A model generated the notes under the pieces. That model did not search any database. It had not been told where the DNA came from and was given only the letters and a program-made list of their open reading frames with translations. Below are positions 1-7,939 of a DNA stretch of 64,000 nt, in pieces (within the stretch, counting starts at the first letter, position 1; each line of letters begins with the position of its first letter). The stretch is from NCBI RefSeq assembly GCF_029168315.1, contig NZ_JARGYD010000002.1:186001-250000 (forward strand), written 5' to 3'. The translations under genes were made by a program, and so were the position numbers. This DNA comes from Psychromarinibacter halotolerans (GTDB lineage Bacteria > Pseudomonadota > Alphaproteobacteria > Rhodobacterales > Rhodobacteraceae).

Positions 1-73
<73 letters not shown>

Positions 74-138
74 TTCCACCCCGGCAACGGGGCAAACGTA
101 ACCACTGGCGCACCGGCGCCGGCAACAGGAGATGACCG

Positions 139-264
139 ATGAAAGTTCGGAACTCGCTCCGCTCGCTGAAGAACCGGCACCGCGATTGCCGGATCGTGCG
201 CCGTAAGGGCCGCGTTTACGTGATCAACAAGACTCAGCGGCGGTTCAAAGCTCGTCAGGGCTAA
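139..264 (+). CDS. rpmJ: 50S ribosomal protein L36 (bL36), zinc-free form
   Basis: Encodes a 41-residue, very basic protein starting MKVRNSLRSLKNRHRDC and ending RRFKARQG, the classic bL36 pattern. It is the longer variant with only one cysteine (C17), so the C-C-C-H zinc-binding set of the other L36 form is absent; this form is zinc-independent by family knowledge. It is a small component of the large ribosomal subunit. AGGAGATG just upstream can serve as ribosome binding site. The gene stands alone between tRNA-Val and a strong terminator. Confidence 0.96.
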   Translation: MKVRNSLRSLKNRHRDCRIVRRKGRVYVINKTQRRFKARQG

Positions 265-291
265 AACCACCAAGCGCGTCGCTGCGCGAAA

Positions 292-324
292 AAAGCCGCC
301 CTTCGGGGCGGCTTTTTCTTTTTC
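292..324 (+). terminator. rho-independent terminator of rpmJ
   Basis: Stem AAAGCCGCCC / GGGCGGCTTT with a TTCG tetraloop, followed by a T-rich run. It is placed 28 bases after the rpmJ stop. The opposite strand also has a T run from the upstream A tract, so it may also stop the minus-strand operon ending at 355. Confidence 0.93.
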
Positions 325-354
325 AGGTGCCGGCGAATCCGCGTGCGCTGGCGG

Positions 355-1578
355 TCAGGAATAGTCGCGCTGATCGTCGATCACCTTGCCATCATTCGGA
401 AGGCTGCCAACCGGCACCAGCTGGACCTTTCCGCGCAGCTTCAGAACCTCGGCCGCGCTGGCCTCGAACGGTGCGGCATTGTCTGCGTCGGTCTCTAGCG
501 CGATCTCCATCACGTCCTGTTCGTCCGCGCGACTCACGGTGACGCGCGCGCGCTGCACCTCGGGGTGACGGGCGACAAGGTCGGCCACCTGTTCGGGCCG
601 GACGAACATGCCCTTGATCTTCGCCGTCTGGTCGGCACGCCCCATCCAGCCCCGGATGCGCAGGTTCGTCCGCCCGCAGGGGCTGGTGCCCGGCATCACG
701 GCGGACAGGTCGCCCGTCGCAAAGCGGATCAGCGGATAGTCGGGGTTCAGCGTCGTCACGACGACCTCGCCGACCTCGCCATCCTGCACCGGGTCGCCGG
801 TGCCGGGGCGCACGATCTCGACCACCACGCCCTCATCCACGATCATCCCCTCCATCGCCGCGCTTTCGTAGGCGATGTTGCCAAGGTCGGCGGTCGCGTA
901 GCACTGCAGACAGCCGATGCCCCGGTCGGCGTAGTCCTGACGCAGCGACGGGAACAGGGCACCGCCACTGACGGCGGCCCGCGTGATGGACAGCGTCAAC
1001 CCTAGAGCGTCCGCCTTGTCGAGGATCACCTTCAGGTAATCCGGCGTCCCGGCATAGGCCGTCACGCCAAGGTCCGCCGCCGCGCGGGCCTGCAGTTCCG
1101 TCTGCCCGGTGCCCGCCGGGAACACGGTGGCCCCGACGGCGCGCGCCGCGCTTTCGAACATCATGCCCGCCGGGGTCATGTGGTAGGAAAAGCAATTCTG
1201 CACGATATCGCCCGATCCGATCCCCGCCGCGTGGACGAAGCGGCCCAGCCGCCACCAATCGCCGCCCATCCGGCCGGGTTCATAGATCGGGCCCGGGGAC
1301 TGGAACAGGTGATCGAAAGCCACGGGCGCCTGCGCGGCGTACCCGCCCAGCGGCGGCGCCTCGGACTGCGCCTTGCCCAGCGCCGATTTGCGGATCACCG
1401 GCAGCGACGCCAAAGCGGCGCGGTCGATCACGTCGCGCGGGTCGATCTCGGCCAGAAGCTCGGCCAGCGCCGGGGCGCGGGATTGGGCATTCCGGATCTG
1501 CGCCGGCAGCAACCCGGCCAAGGCCTCGGCGCGTGCGTCGGGGCTGCGCGTTTCCAGCGCGTCGAAATAGGATGTCAT
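355..1578 (-). CDS. PaaK-like AMP-forming CoA ligase (phenylacetate--CoA ligase family)
   Basis: 407-residue protein of the phenylacetate-CoA ligase family: adenylates a carboxylic acid with ATP and transfers it to CoA in the cytoplasm. Family traits are the segment YATADLGNIAYES, the RFATGDLS motif, and a late RIRGWMGRADQ/KIKGMF stretch that normally leads into the C-terminal domain. Start chosen at MTSYFD because AGGAGG lies eight bases upstream; a start nine codons earlier has no such site. It is the last gene of the minus-strand operon carrying a branched-chain-type ABC transporter and a second CoA ligase, which suggests the imported molecule is an aromatic or other organic acid. True substrate unknown; phenylacetate is only the family name. 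Confidence 0.85.
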   Translation of the reverse strand: MTSYFDALETRSPDARAEALAGLLPAQIRNAQSRAPALAELLAEIDPRDVIDRAALASLPVIRKSALGKAQSEAPPLGGYAAQAPVAFDHLFQSPGPIYEPGRMGGDWWRLGRFVHAAGIGSGDIVQNCFSYHMTPAGMMFESAARAVGATVFPAGTGQTELQARAAADLGVTAYAGTPDYLKVILDKADALGLTLSITRAAVSGGALFPSLRQDYADRGIGCLQCYATADLGNIAYESAAMEGMIVDEGVVVEIVRPGTGDPVQDGEVGEVVVTTLNPDYPLIRFATGDLSAVMPGTSPCGRTNLRIRGWMGRADQTAKIKGMFVRPEQVADLVARHPEVQRARVTVSRADEQDVMEIALETDADNAAPFEASAAEVLKLRGKVQLVPVGSLPNDGKVIDDQRDYS

Positions 1579-1649
1579 GCGGTTTCCTCCTCGCTCCGCC
1601 GCCACCTCAACATGCGCGAACCGTCCCGGTAAAGCGCGGCGTCAGCGCG

Positions 1650-2474
1650 TCAGCTCAGCCACCGTTTGCGGCGTCTGTACGACCGGACATCGCGGAACGA
1701 TTTCCGGCCCTCGTCGGACATGCCCAGATAAAATTCCTTCACGTCCGGGTTCTCGCGCAGGGCCTCTGCCGGGCCGTCCATCACGACGCGCCCCGATTCC
1801 AGAATGTAGCCGTAATGCGCGAAGCGAAGCGCCACGTTGGTGTTCTGCTCGGCCAGAAGGAAAGACACGCCCTCGTTGTCGTTCAGGCCCTTCACGATGC
1901 CGAAAATCTCTTCGACCAGCTGCGGCGCAAGACCCATCGAGGGTTCATCCAGCAGGATCGTTTCGGGACGCGACATCAGCGCCCGCCCGATGGCGCACAT
2001 CTGTTGCTCGCCGCCGCTGGTGTAACCGGCCTGCGATTTCCGCCGCTCTTTCAGGCGGGGGAAATAGTCGTAGACCATCTGCAGATCGGCCTCGACCGCG
2101 CCCTTGCCGTCCTTGCGGGTGTAGGCGCCGGTCATCAGGTTTTCCTCGACCGTCAGGTGTTCGAAGCAGTGGCGGCCTTCCATCACCTGCACGACGCCGC
2201 GTGTGACAAGGTCGCTGGGCGTCAGGTCCTGCACACGCTCGCCACGGTACACGATCGACCCCTTGGTGACCTCGCCGCGTTCGGACCGCAGCAGGTTCGA
2301 GATCGCCTTCAGCGTCGTGGTCTTGCCCGCGCCGTTGCCGCCCAGCAGGGCGGTGATCCCGCCGCGCGGCACCGACAGCGACACGCCCTTCAGCACAAGG
2401 ATCACGTGGTTATAGATCACCTCGACGTTGTTGACCTCTAGCAGGGTCTCTTCGGTGCGTGCGGCATCCAGCAT
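1650..2474 (-). CDS. branched-chain-type ABC transporter ATP-binding protein (LivF type)
   Basis: 274 residues. Walker A is GGNGAGKTTT, the ABC signature is TSGGEQQM, and Walker B is ETILLDEPSMG, so ATPase activity is expected. The length is a little above the usual LivF (about 235) because of an N-terminal 15-residue lead and a basic tail ending RRRKRWLS. It should pair with the LivG-type ATPase at 6567-7385 to energise the LivH/LivM permeases. The start was taken at MLDAART; the upstream purine-rich stretch is weak, so the start is less certain than the gene. It follows the solute-binding-protein gene after a hairpin-rich gap. Confidence 0.92.
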   Translation of the reverse strand: MLDAARTEETLLEVNNVEVIYNHVILVLKGVSLSVPRGGITALLGGNGAGKTTTLKAISNLLRSERGEVTKGSIVYRGERVQDLTPSDLVTRGVVQVMEGRHCFEHLTVEENLMTGAYTRKDGKGAVEADLQMVYDYFPRLKERRKSQAGYTSGGEQQMCAIGRALMSRPETILLDEPSMGLAPQLVEEIFGIVKGLNDNEGVSFLLAEQNTNVALRFAHYGYILESGRVVMDGPAEALRENPDVKEFYLGMSDEGRKSFRDVRSYRRRKRWLS

Positions 2475-2492
2475 CTGCGTCCATCTCTCTTT

Positions 2493-2583
2493 GTCCCGGA
2501 TGCGGTCCGGGACCTGTGTGGTCGATGCGGGCGCCCAGGGCGCCCGCACCTTTCATGCGTCCGGCCCCGGGCAGGGCCCGGGA
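2493..2583 (-). other. three tandem stem-loops between binding-protein and ATPase genes
   Basis: Three strong inverted repeats lie in the 118-base gap after the solute-binding-protein stop: GTCCCGG/CCGGGAC (2493-2513), TGCGGGCGCC/GGCGCCCGCA (2526-2548), and CCCGGGC/GCCCGGG (2566-2582), the last extended by flanking GTCC/GGAC. None has a T run, so they look like mRNA-stabilising or processing hairpins that could keep the binding-protein message more abundant than the downstream cistrons. That role is inferred from position. Confidence 0.6.
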
Positions 2584-2592
2584 CTGCTTGGA

Positions 2593-3876
2593 TCAGTCGC
2601 AGCGGGTCTCGACGCCGGCCTCGTCGGCATAGGCCGTCGAATCCTCGACGATCAGCGGATCCAGCACGTCGCGATCCGACGCGATGTAGTCGGTGATTTG
2701 GGTCCAGGTCCCGGCCTCTGCATCCCACTGCTGCACGATGCCAAGCCCCGAGCCACCGTGGTTCTCGCACGAGACTTCGAACTCGGGTCCGAAGTTCGGA
2801 AGGCCAAGGCTTTCCATCAGCGCCGCGTCGATCACCAAAGCCTCCATCCCGTCGCGCATCATCGCGGGGGTGATGGCGGACGTGCCGTGGATCTCTTGCG
2901 CCTTTTTCGCCGCCTCGACCGCAAGCATCGCGGCATAGAGACCCCGGTTATACAGAACCGTTCCGGCCTGATCGCCGGCGCCGGCTGCCATGCCGGTGTC
3001 GTAGACGTGGGTTTGAAGATCCTCGTAGATCGGGAAATCGGCGCCCGGCAGGTGCATGTTTAGCGCCTTGTAACCGTTCGCGCCCTCGCCCACCGGCAGC
3101 ACGTCGTTCTCGGACCCGGACCACCAGATGCCGATGAAGTTTTCCATCGGGAAGCGGATGTTCGCGGCCTCTTGGATCGCGACCTGGTTCATCACGCCCC
3201 AGCCCCACATCAGCACATAGTCGGGCCGGTCGCGGCGGATTTGCAGCCACTGCGATTTCTGCTCTTGCCCCGGATGGTCGACCGGCAGCAGGCTAAGCTC
3301 ATAGCCATGCTTCTCGGACAGTTCCTCCAGCGTGCGGATCGGTTCCTTGCCGTAGGCCGAGTTGTGGTAGACCAGCGCGATTTTCTTGCCGCTCAGGTCG
3401 CCATCGTTGATCTCCAGCAGGTGTTTGACCGCGATTGACGCGCCATCCCAGTAGTTGGCGGGATAGTTGAACACCCACTCGAACACCTTGCCGTTCGCGG
3501 CCGAGGTGCGGCCATAGCCCATCGAGTGCATCGGGATGCCGTCGGCGGATACCTTGGGGATCAGCTGATAGGTGATGCCGGTCGACAGCGGCTGGTAGAT
3601 CAGGCTGCCCTGACCCTTGGTCGACTCATAGCACTCCACCCCCTTCTCGGTGTTATAGCCGGTCTCGCACTCGATCAGGTTGATCATCTCGCCGCCGATG
3701 CCGCCGTCACGCTGGTTGATCAGCGTGAAATAGTCGGCATAGCCGTCGGCGAAGGGAATGCCGTTCGCGGCATAGGGCCCGGTGCGATAGCTTAGCGACG
3801 GGAACGTCAGGTCGGCCAGCGCCGGCCCGGCGGCAACCGCCCCCACCAGCGCAAGGGCTGCTAGTCTCAGTCTCAT
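2593..3876 (-). CDS. periplasmic solute-binding protein of branched-chain-type ABC transporter (LivK type)
   Basis: 427 residues with a Sec signal peptide (MRLRLAALALVGAVAAGPALA, cut near residue 21). The mature part is a type 1 periplasmic binding protein of the amino-acid/amide family, recognisable by LTFPSLSYRTGPYA, the FADGYADYFTLINQRDGGIGG block and KIALVYHNSAYGKEP. It captures the substrate in the periplasm and delivers it to LivH/LivM. A GGGAGGAGATC site supports the start. Neighbouring CoA-ligase genes argue for a carboxylic-acid ligand rather than leucine, but nothing in the sequence fixes the ligand. Confidence 0.93.
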   Translation of the reverse strand: MRLRLAALALVGAVAAGPALADLTFPSLSYRTGPYAANGIPFADGYADYFTLINQRDGGIGGEMINLIECETGYNTEKGVECYESTKGQGSLIYQPLSTGITYQLIPKVSADGIPMHSMGYGRTSAANGKVFEWVFNYPANYWDGASIAVKHLLEINDGDLSGKKIALVYHNSAYGKEPIRTLEELSEKHGYELSLLPVDHPGQEQKSQWLQIRRDRPDYVLMWGWGVMNQVAIQEAANIRFPMENFIGIWWSGSENDVLPVGEGANGYKALNMHLPGADFPIYEDLQTHVYDTGMAAGAGDQAGTVLYNRGLYAAMLAVEAAKKAQEIHGTSAITPAMMRDGMEALVIDAALMESLGLPNFGPEFEVSCENHGGSGLGIVQQWDAEAGTWTQITDYIASDRDVLDPLIVEDSTAYADEAGVETRCD

Positions 3877-3958
3877 TCGTGATCTCCTCCCTTGGGTTTT
3901 GTTCGATGCCCTTGCCCCGGTCTCCTCCCCCGGACGCGGGCACCCGATTTCCCCGCCC

Positions 3959-5035
3959 CTAGTAGGGGAAGGGCCAAAGTCTCAGCTTCTCCTTCGCGAC
4001 ACGCCACAGCTGCGCCAGCCCATGCGGTTCCGCCACAAGGAACGTGACGATCAGGCCACCGACGATCAGGAACTCGATATGCGCCGCAAGGTCGGTGGCC
4101 CAGCCAAGCCCGCCGACCAGCACGTTCTTCAGCAGCACCGGCATCAGCACCATGAAGGCGGCGCCCGCGAAGCTTCCGAAGATCGACCCAAGCCCGCCGA
4201 TGATGATCATGAACAGTACAAGGAACGATTTCTGGATGCCGAACGCCTCGCCCACCTCGACCGCGCCAAGGTAGACGGAAAAGAACAGCGCCCCCGCGAC
4301 GCCGACGAAGAAGGACGATACGGCGAAGGCCGACAGCTTGGCGGTCAGCGGGTTCACCCCGATGATCTCGGCCGCGATGTCCATATCGCGGATCGCCATC
4401 CATTTGCGCCCGACCGACCCGCGCGTCAGGTTGCGCGCGATCCACGCCAGCGCCGTGACGAAGACAAGACAGAACAGATAGGCCGCCCAAGGTTCCGTCG
4501 CGGGGCCGGTCACCGGCACGCCGAACACCGCCCGCTCGGGCGCGCTGATCTGGCCCGAGGCCGAGTAGTTGTAGAACCACGGCACCCGGTTAAAGAGCCA
4601 CACAAGGAAGAACTGCGCCGCCAGCGTCGCCACGGCAAGGTAGAAGCCCTTGATCCGAAGGCTGGGCAGCCCGAACAGCACGCCTGCGCCGGCTGTGATG
4701 AACCCCGCCCCGATGACGTGGAAGAAAATGCTGACATCGGGAAAGCCGGTCATCAGCTTGTAGCAGGCATAGGCCCCCACCGCCATGAACCCGCCGGTCC
4801 CCAGCGACACCTGCCCGCAGTACCCGGTCAGGATATTCAGCCCGATGGCGGCGATGGCATAGATCAGGAACGGCAGGAAGATCGCGTTCGCCCAGTAGTC
4901 GTTGATGACGAAGGGCACCACAAGGAACGCAATGGCCAGCACCGCGTAATACCGCCACCTGTCGAAGGCGATCGGGAAGGTCTGGCTGTCGTCTTTGTAG
5001 GAGGTGCGGAACTCGCCCGCTTCACGATAGAACAT
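3959..5035 (-). CDS. branched-chain-type ABC transporter permease (LivM type)
   Basis: 358 residues, strongly hydrophobic with about nine to ten membrane segments. The LivM signature NILTGYCGQVSLGTGGFMAVGAY-type region and a late EA(A)-like segment around GVNPLTAKLSAFAVSS are visible. Forms the inner-membrane channel with the LivH-type permease at 5524-6510. Its ATG directly abuts the stop of the preceding 74-residue membrane-protein gene, so translation is probably coupled. The first about 40 residues (MFYREAGEFRTSYKDD) are an unusual hydrophilic lead before the first membrane helix. Confidence 0.92.
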   Translation of the reverse strand: MFYREAGEFRTSYKDDSQTFPIAFDRWRYYAVLAIAFLVVPFVINDYWANAIFLPFLIYAIAAIGLNILTGYCGQVSLGTGGFMAVGAYACYKLMTGFPDVSIFFHVIGAGFITAGAGVLFGLPSLRIKGFYLAVATLAAQFFLVWLFNRVPWFYNYSASGQISAPERAVFGVPVTGPATEPWAAYLFCLVFVTALAWIARNLTRGSVGRKWMAIRDMDIAAEIIGVNPLTAKLSAFAVSSFFVGVAGALFFSVYLGAVEVGEAFGIQKSFLVLFMIIIGGLGSIFGSFAGAAFMVLMPVLLKNVLVGGLGWATDLAAHIEFLIVGGLIVTFLVAEPHGLAQLWRVAKEKLRLWPFPY

Positions 5036-5260
5036 TCAGCCGCCCCTTCCCGTCGCCAACCGACGCAGGACGAAAATCCAGCACACTACCGCGACCGCCA
5101 GCAGCAGAAGCTTCGCCGCCAGCGGTGCGGCCAGCAGCACGCTGGCGCCCCACAGACCGGTCGAACATGCCGCCGCGCCCAGCAGGCGCCGCATCGGCCA
5201 AAGCCCGTCGCCCACGGTTGCGGTCTGTCGCAGGTCCTGTCCCATCGCTCTCAGGCTCAT
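5036..5260 (-). CDS. small membrane protein in transporter operon (74 aa)
   Basis: Unrecognised 74-residue protein, MSLRAMGQDLRQTA... with two hydrophobic segments (about residues 28-42 and 46-64) separated by a short turn and ending in a basic LRRLATGRGG tail. The start was chosen for the GGGAGGGACC site just upstream. The stop touches the LivM start. Its place between LivH and LivM genes and the tight spacing argue for a real gene whose product may help assemble or modulate the transporter. No function can be assigned from sequence. Confidence 0.7.
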   Translation of the reverse strand: MSLRAMGQDLRQTATVGDGLWPMRRLLGAAACSTGLWGASVLLAAPLAAKLLLLAVAVVCWIFVLRRLATGRGG

Positions 5261-5285
5261 CGGTCCCTCCCCCGGTTGCGGCGCG

Positions 5286-5483
5286 TTACACGTCCCCGCG
5301 CACGATCCGCAGATAGCACCACACACCCAGCACCAGCCCCATGAAGGCCAGCACCGCGGCGCCGATCATCTGGCCGACCGCATCCGCCGGCGCGGTGACG
5401 GCCAGAAAGCCGAACACCCAGAACACCGACCAACCCAGTACGTTGCCGTTGGCGATCCATTTCCTCATCGTCGTCGCGTCCAT
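5286..5483 (-). CDS. small membrane protein in transporter operon (65 aa)
   Basis: Unrecognised 65-residue protein, MDATTMRKWIANGNVLGW... with two predicted helices (about residues 15-33 and 39-58) joined by ADAVGQ. AGAAGGAGGCGTC provides a strong ribosome binding site. It follows the LivH gene by 40 bases and precedes the second small membrane gene by 25 bases, so it belongs to the operon. A helper of the LivH/LivM permease is possible; that is inference from context alone. Confidence 0.72.
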   Translation of the reverse strand: MDATTMRKWIANGNVLGWSVFWVFGFLAVTAPADAVGQMIGAAVLAFMGLVLGVWCYLRIVRGDV

Positions 5484-5523
5484 GACGCCTCCTTCTCAGC
5501 GCGCCGCGCCGGGCCAGTGCCCG

Positions 5524-6510
5524 TCACACCCGCTCGATAATCTTTTCCCCGAACAAACCCTGCGGCCGGAACACAAGGAACAGCAGCGCCAGCACGTAGG
5601 CGAACCAGTTCTCGGTCGCGCCACCCACCAGCGGGCCGACAAGGAACTCGAACAGCTTCTCGCCCACACCGATGATCAGCCCGCCGACGATGGCGCCGGG
5701 GATCGAGGTGAAGCCGCCCAGCATCAGCACCGGCAACGCCTTCAGCGCGATCAGCGACAGGCTGAACTGCACCCCCGACTTGGCGCCCCACATGATCCCC
5801 GCGACCAGCGCGACGAAGCCCGCCACCGACCACACCAGTACCCAGATGAAGTTCAGCGAAATCCCGACCGACAGCGCGGCCTGATGATCGTCGGCCACTG
5901 CCCGCAGCGCGCGGCCCTGCTTGGTGTACTGGCTGAAGATCACCAGCCCGATCACCAGAAGCGCCGCGATCACGGTGGCCACGATGTCGAGATTGTCGAT
6001 GAAAAAGCCATAGCCGAAAGCGTTGAACGTCGTGTCGTCGATCCACAGGTTGATGCCCTGCGGCAGGCCGACGTCCAGCTTCTTGATATCCGACCCCCAC
6101 ATCAGGTCGCCGAAACCCTCAAGGAAATAGGCCAGCCCGATGGTGGCCATGAACAGGATGATGGGTTCCTGATTCACAAGGTGACGGAAGATGAACCGGT
6201 TCACCGCCCAAGCCAGCGCGATCATCACCACGATGGTCAGGACGATGGCCGCGACCGCCGGAACGTGCCAGCCGAAATGGTGCACCTCGGTCCCGAACAT
6301 GGCGTTGATCAGGTGCGAGAACGGCACCTGCCCGTCCATGATCCCCACCAGCGTCAGCGCGGCGAACAGCGCCATCACGCCCTGCGCGTAATTGAAGATG
6401 CCGCTGGCTTTGTAGATCAGCACGAACCCCAGCGCGACAAGCGCGTACAGCACCCCGGCCATAAGGCCGTTCAGGGTGACTTCCATCGCGAAGAGAAGTT
6501 GGTCAGGCAT
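5524..6510 (-). CDS. branched-chain-type ABC transporter permease (LivH type)
   Basis: 328 residues with about eight to nine membrane helices. The LivH hallmark GLMAGVLYALVALGFVLIYK at the N-terminus, the FNYAQG motif and the terminal VFRPQGLFGEKI are all present. It forms the inner-membrane permease pair with the LivM-type protein. There is an unusual insert around residues 65-85 (NAMFGTEVHHFGWHVPA) between the second and third hydrophobic blocks. It lies 56 bases after the LivG-type gene in the same operon. Confidence 0.94.
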   Translation of the reverse strand: MPDQLLFAMEVTLNGLMAGVLYALVALGFVLIYKASGIFNYAQGVMALFAALTLVGIMDGQVPFSHLINAMFGTEVHHFGWHVPAVAAIVLTIVVMIALAWAVNRFIFRHLVNQEPIILFMATIGLAYFLEGFGDLMWGSDIKKLDVGLPQGINLWIDDTTFNAFGYGFFIDNLDIVATVIAALLVIGLVIFSQYTKQGRALRAVADDHQAALSVGISLNFIWVLVWSVAGFVALVAGIMWGAKSGVQFSLSLIALKALPVLMLGGFTSIPGAIVGGLIIGVGEKLFEFLVGPLVGGATENWFAYVLALLFLVFRPQGLFGEKIIERV

Positions 6511-6566
6511 CAGCTTGCACCTCAGTCGGCTTGCGATTTCCCCGGACTACGAACCAGCGAACCCCG

Positions 6567-7385
6567 TCAGTCATGCGCCACCCCCAGATAGGCGTCGATG
6601 ACGTCCTGATTGCCGCGCACTTCGTCCGGGGTGCCGTCGCCGATCTTCTTGCCGTAATCCATCACAACGACCCGGTCGGACAGATCCATCACAACACCCA
6701 TGTCGTGTTCGATCAGGGCGATGGTGGTGCCGAACTCGTCGTTCACGTCGAGGATAAAGCGGGACATGTCCTCTTTCTCTTCGACGTTCATCCCGGCCAT
6801 CGGCTCGTCCAGCAGCAGAAGCTTGGGTTCGGCAGCCAGCGCGCGCGCCAGTTCCACGCGCTTTTTCAACCCATAGGGCAGCCGGCCCACCGGCGTCTTG
6901 CGGATCGCCTGAATCTCGAGAAAGTCGATCACCCGCTCGACATGCGCGCGGTTCTCGACCTCTTCGCGCTGCGCCTTGCCCCACCACAGGGCCTGCGACG
7001 CAAGCCCCGTCTTCATCTGGGTAATCCGCCCGGTCATCACGTTGTCCAGCACGGTCATCCCCTCGAACAGGGCGATGTTCTGGAACGTCCGCGCGATGCC
7101 CTGCCGCGCCACCTGATACGGCTTGACCGGCCCGCGTTTCGCGCCACGGAACCAGACCTCGCCCTCCTGCGGTTTGTAGAACCCGCTGATGACGTTCAAC
7201 ATCGACGACTTGCCCGCGCCGTTCGGCCCGATGATCGCGCGGATTTCGCCCTCGCGGATGTCGAACGAGATGTCCTTGATCGCGACCACCCCGCCAAACC
7301 GCAGGGTGATGTTCTTCATCTCCATCAGCACGCCGCCGATGGTGCGGCCGTCGGGCGTGGTGAAGCTGTCGGCGGTATCCTTCAT
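6567..7385 (-). CDS. branched-chain-type ABC transporter ATP-binding protein (LivG type)
   Basis: 272 residues. Walker A GPNGAGKSS, signature region VGRLPYGLKKRVELARAL, Walker B KLLLLDEPMAG and the H-loop IEHDMGVV are in order. The signature is the degenerate PYGLKKR form found in some LivG proteins rather than a classical LSGGQ. Start chosen at MKDTAD because its ATG overlaps the upstream stop as ATGA, giving coupled translation. Works as a heterodimer with the LivF-type ATPase at 1650-2474. Confidence 0.93.
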   Translation of the reverse strand: MKDTADSFTTPDGRTIGGVLMEMKNITLRFGGVVAIKDISFDIREGEIRAIIGPNGAGKSSMLNVISGFYKPQEGEVWFRGAKRGPVKPYQVARQGIARTFQNIALFEGMTVLDNVMTGRITQMKTGLASQALWWGKAQREEVENRAHVERVIDFLEIQAIRKTPVGRLPYGLKKRVELARALAAEPKLLLLDEPMAGMNVEEKEDMSRFILDVNDEFGTTIALIEHDMGVVMDLSDRVVVMDYGKKIGDGTPDEVRGNQDVIDAYLGVAHD

Positions 7386-7939
7386 GGCTTTCTCCGCTGT
7401 GCCGACGCTGGCGCTTGCAGGGTGAAGACCAGTGCCGGCAGCCTGCGATCCGCCGCGGACTCGCGCAGGTCCACGGCCTGCGCAAAGGCGAACCCGGCGC
7501 GGTCCGGCGTGGGCGGCACGGTCCATTCGGTGTGCTGGATGCCGTGCGGCGACGGGACCGGGCAGACGACAGCCTTTGGGAAACCTGTCGCGGCCCAGTC
7601 TTCCAACAGGGCAGAGGCGGCGCGGATCCATGCGCGCGGCACGATGCAACGTTCGCGCAGCTCCAGCTTCATCGACCGGCCAGCATCATCGGGCAGGATC
7701 GCTTCTGTCAGGGACCATGCCTCTGGGGCCGGATCGTGCGGGCGCAGGAACCGCCCGCCTTCCTCGCAGGCCAAGACACAGCGGCGGACCCGGTCCAGAT
7801 AGTCGGATACGAATTGGCCGCAGTCCGCCGGGGCGGCAGGTCGCGCCCGTGCCCCCGCGCGGAACGGCAGGATCTGTCCGCGGGATGGCGGGCGGGGCGA
7901 TGTGCCGGGCTTGTCCCGGTACGAGCGCCGCACCGTCAT
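7382..7939 (-). CDS. hypothetical protein (185 aa) between acyl-CoA synthetase and LivG
   Basis: Not recognised. The 185-residue product begins MTVRRSYRDKPGTS, has an arginine- and proline-rich first 35 residues, and then a soluble mixed region with four cysteines (C40, C53, C58, C91 approximately). No signal peptide or membrane segment is evident. It overlaps both neighbours by ATGA junctions, so it is almost certainly translated as part of the operon. It could be an accessory factor for substrate handling; no domain supports that directly. Confidence 0.7.
   Translation of the reverse strand: MTVRRSYRDKPGTSPRPPSRGQILPFRAGARARPAAPADCGQFVSDYLDRVRRCVLACEEGGRFLRPHDPAPEAWSLTEAILPDDAGRSMKLELRERCIVPRAWIRAASALLEDWAATGFPKAVVCPVPSPHGIQHTEWTVPPTPDRAGFAFAQAVDLRESAADRRLPALVFTLQAPASAQRRKP

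Noticed and set aside
3899..5344. Long 481-codon plus-strand frame opposite the LivM-type permease
   Set aside because: It is antisense to a well-supported transporter gene and encodes a histidine/arginine-rich product typical of shadow frames in high-GC DNA.
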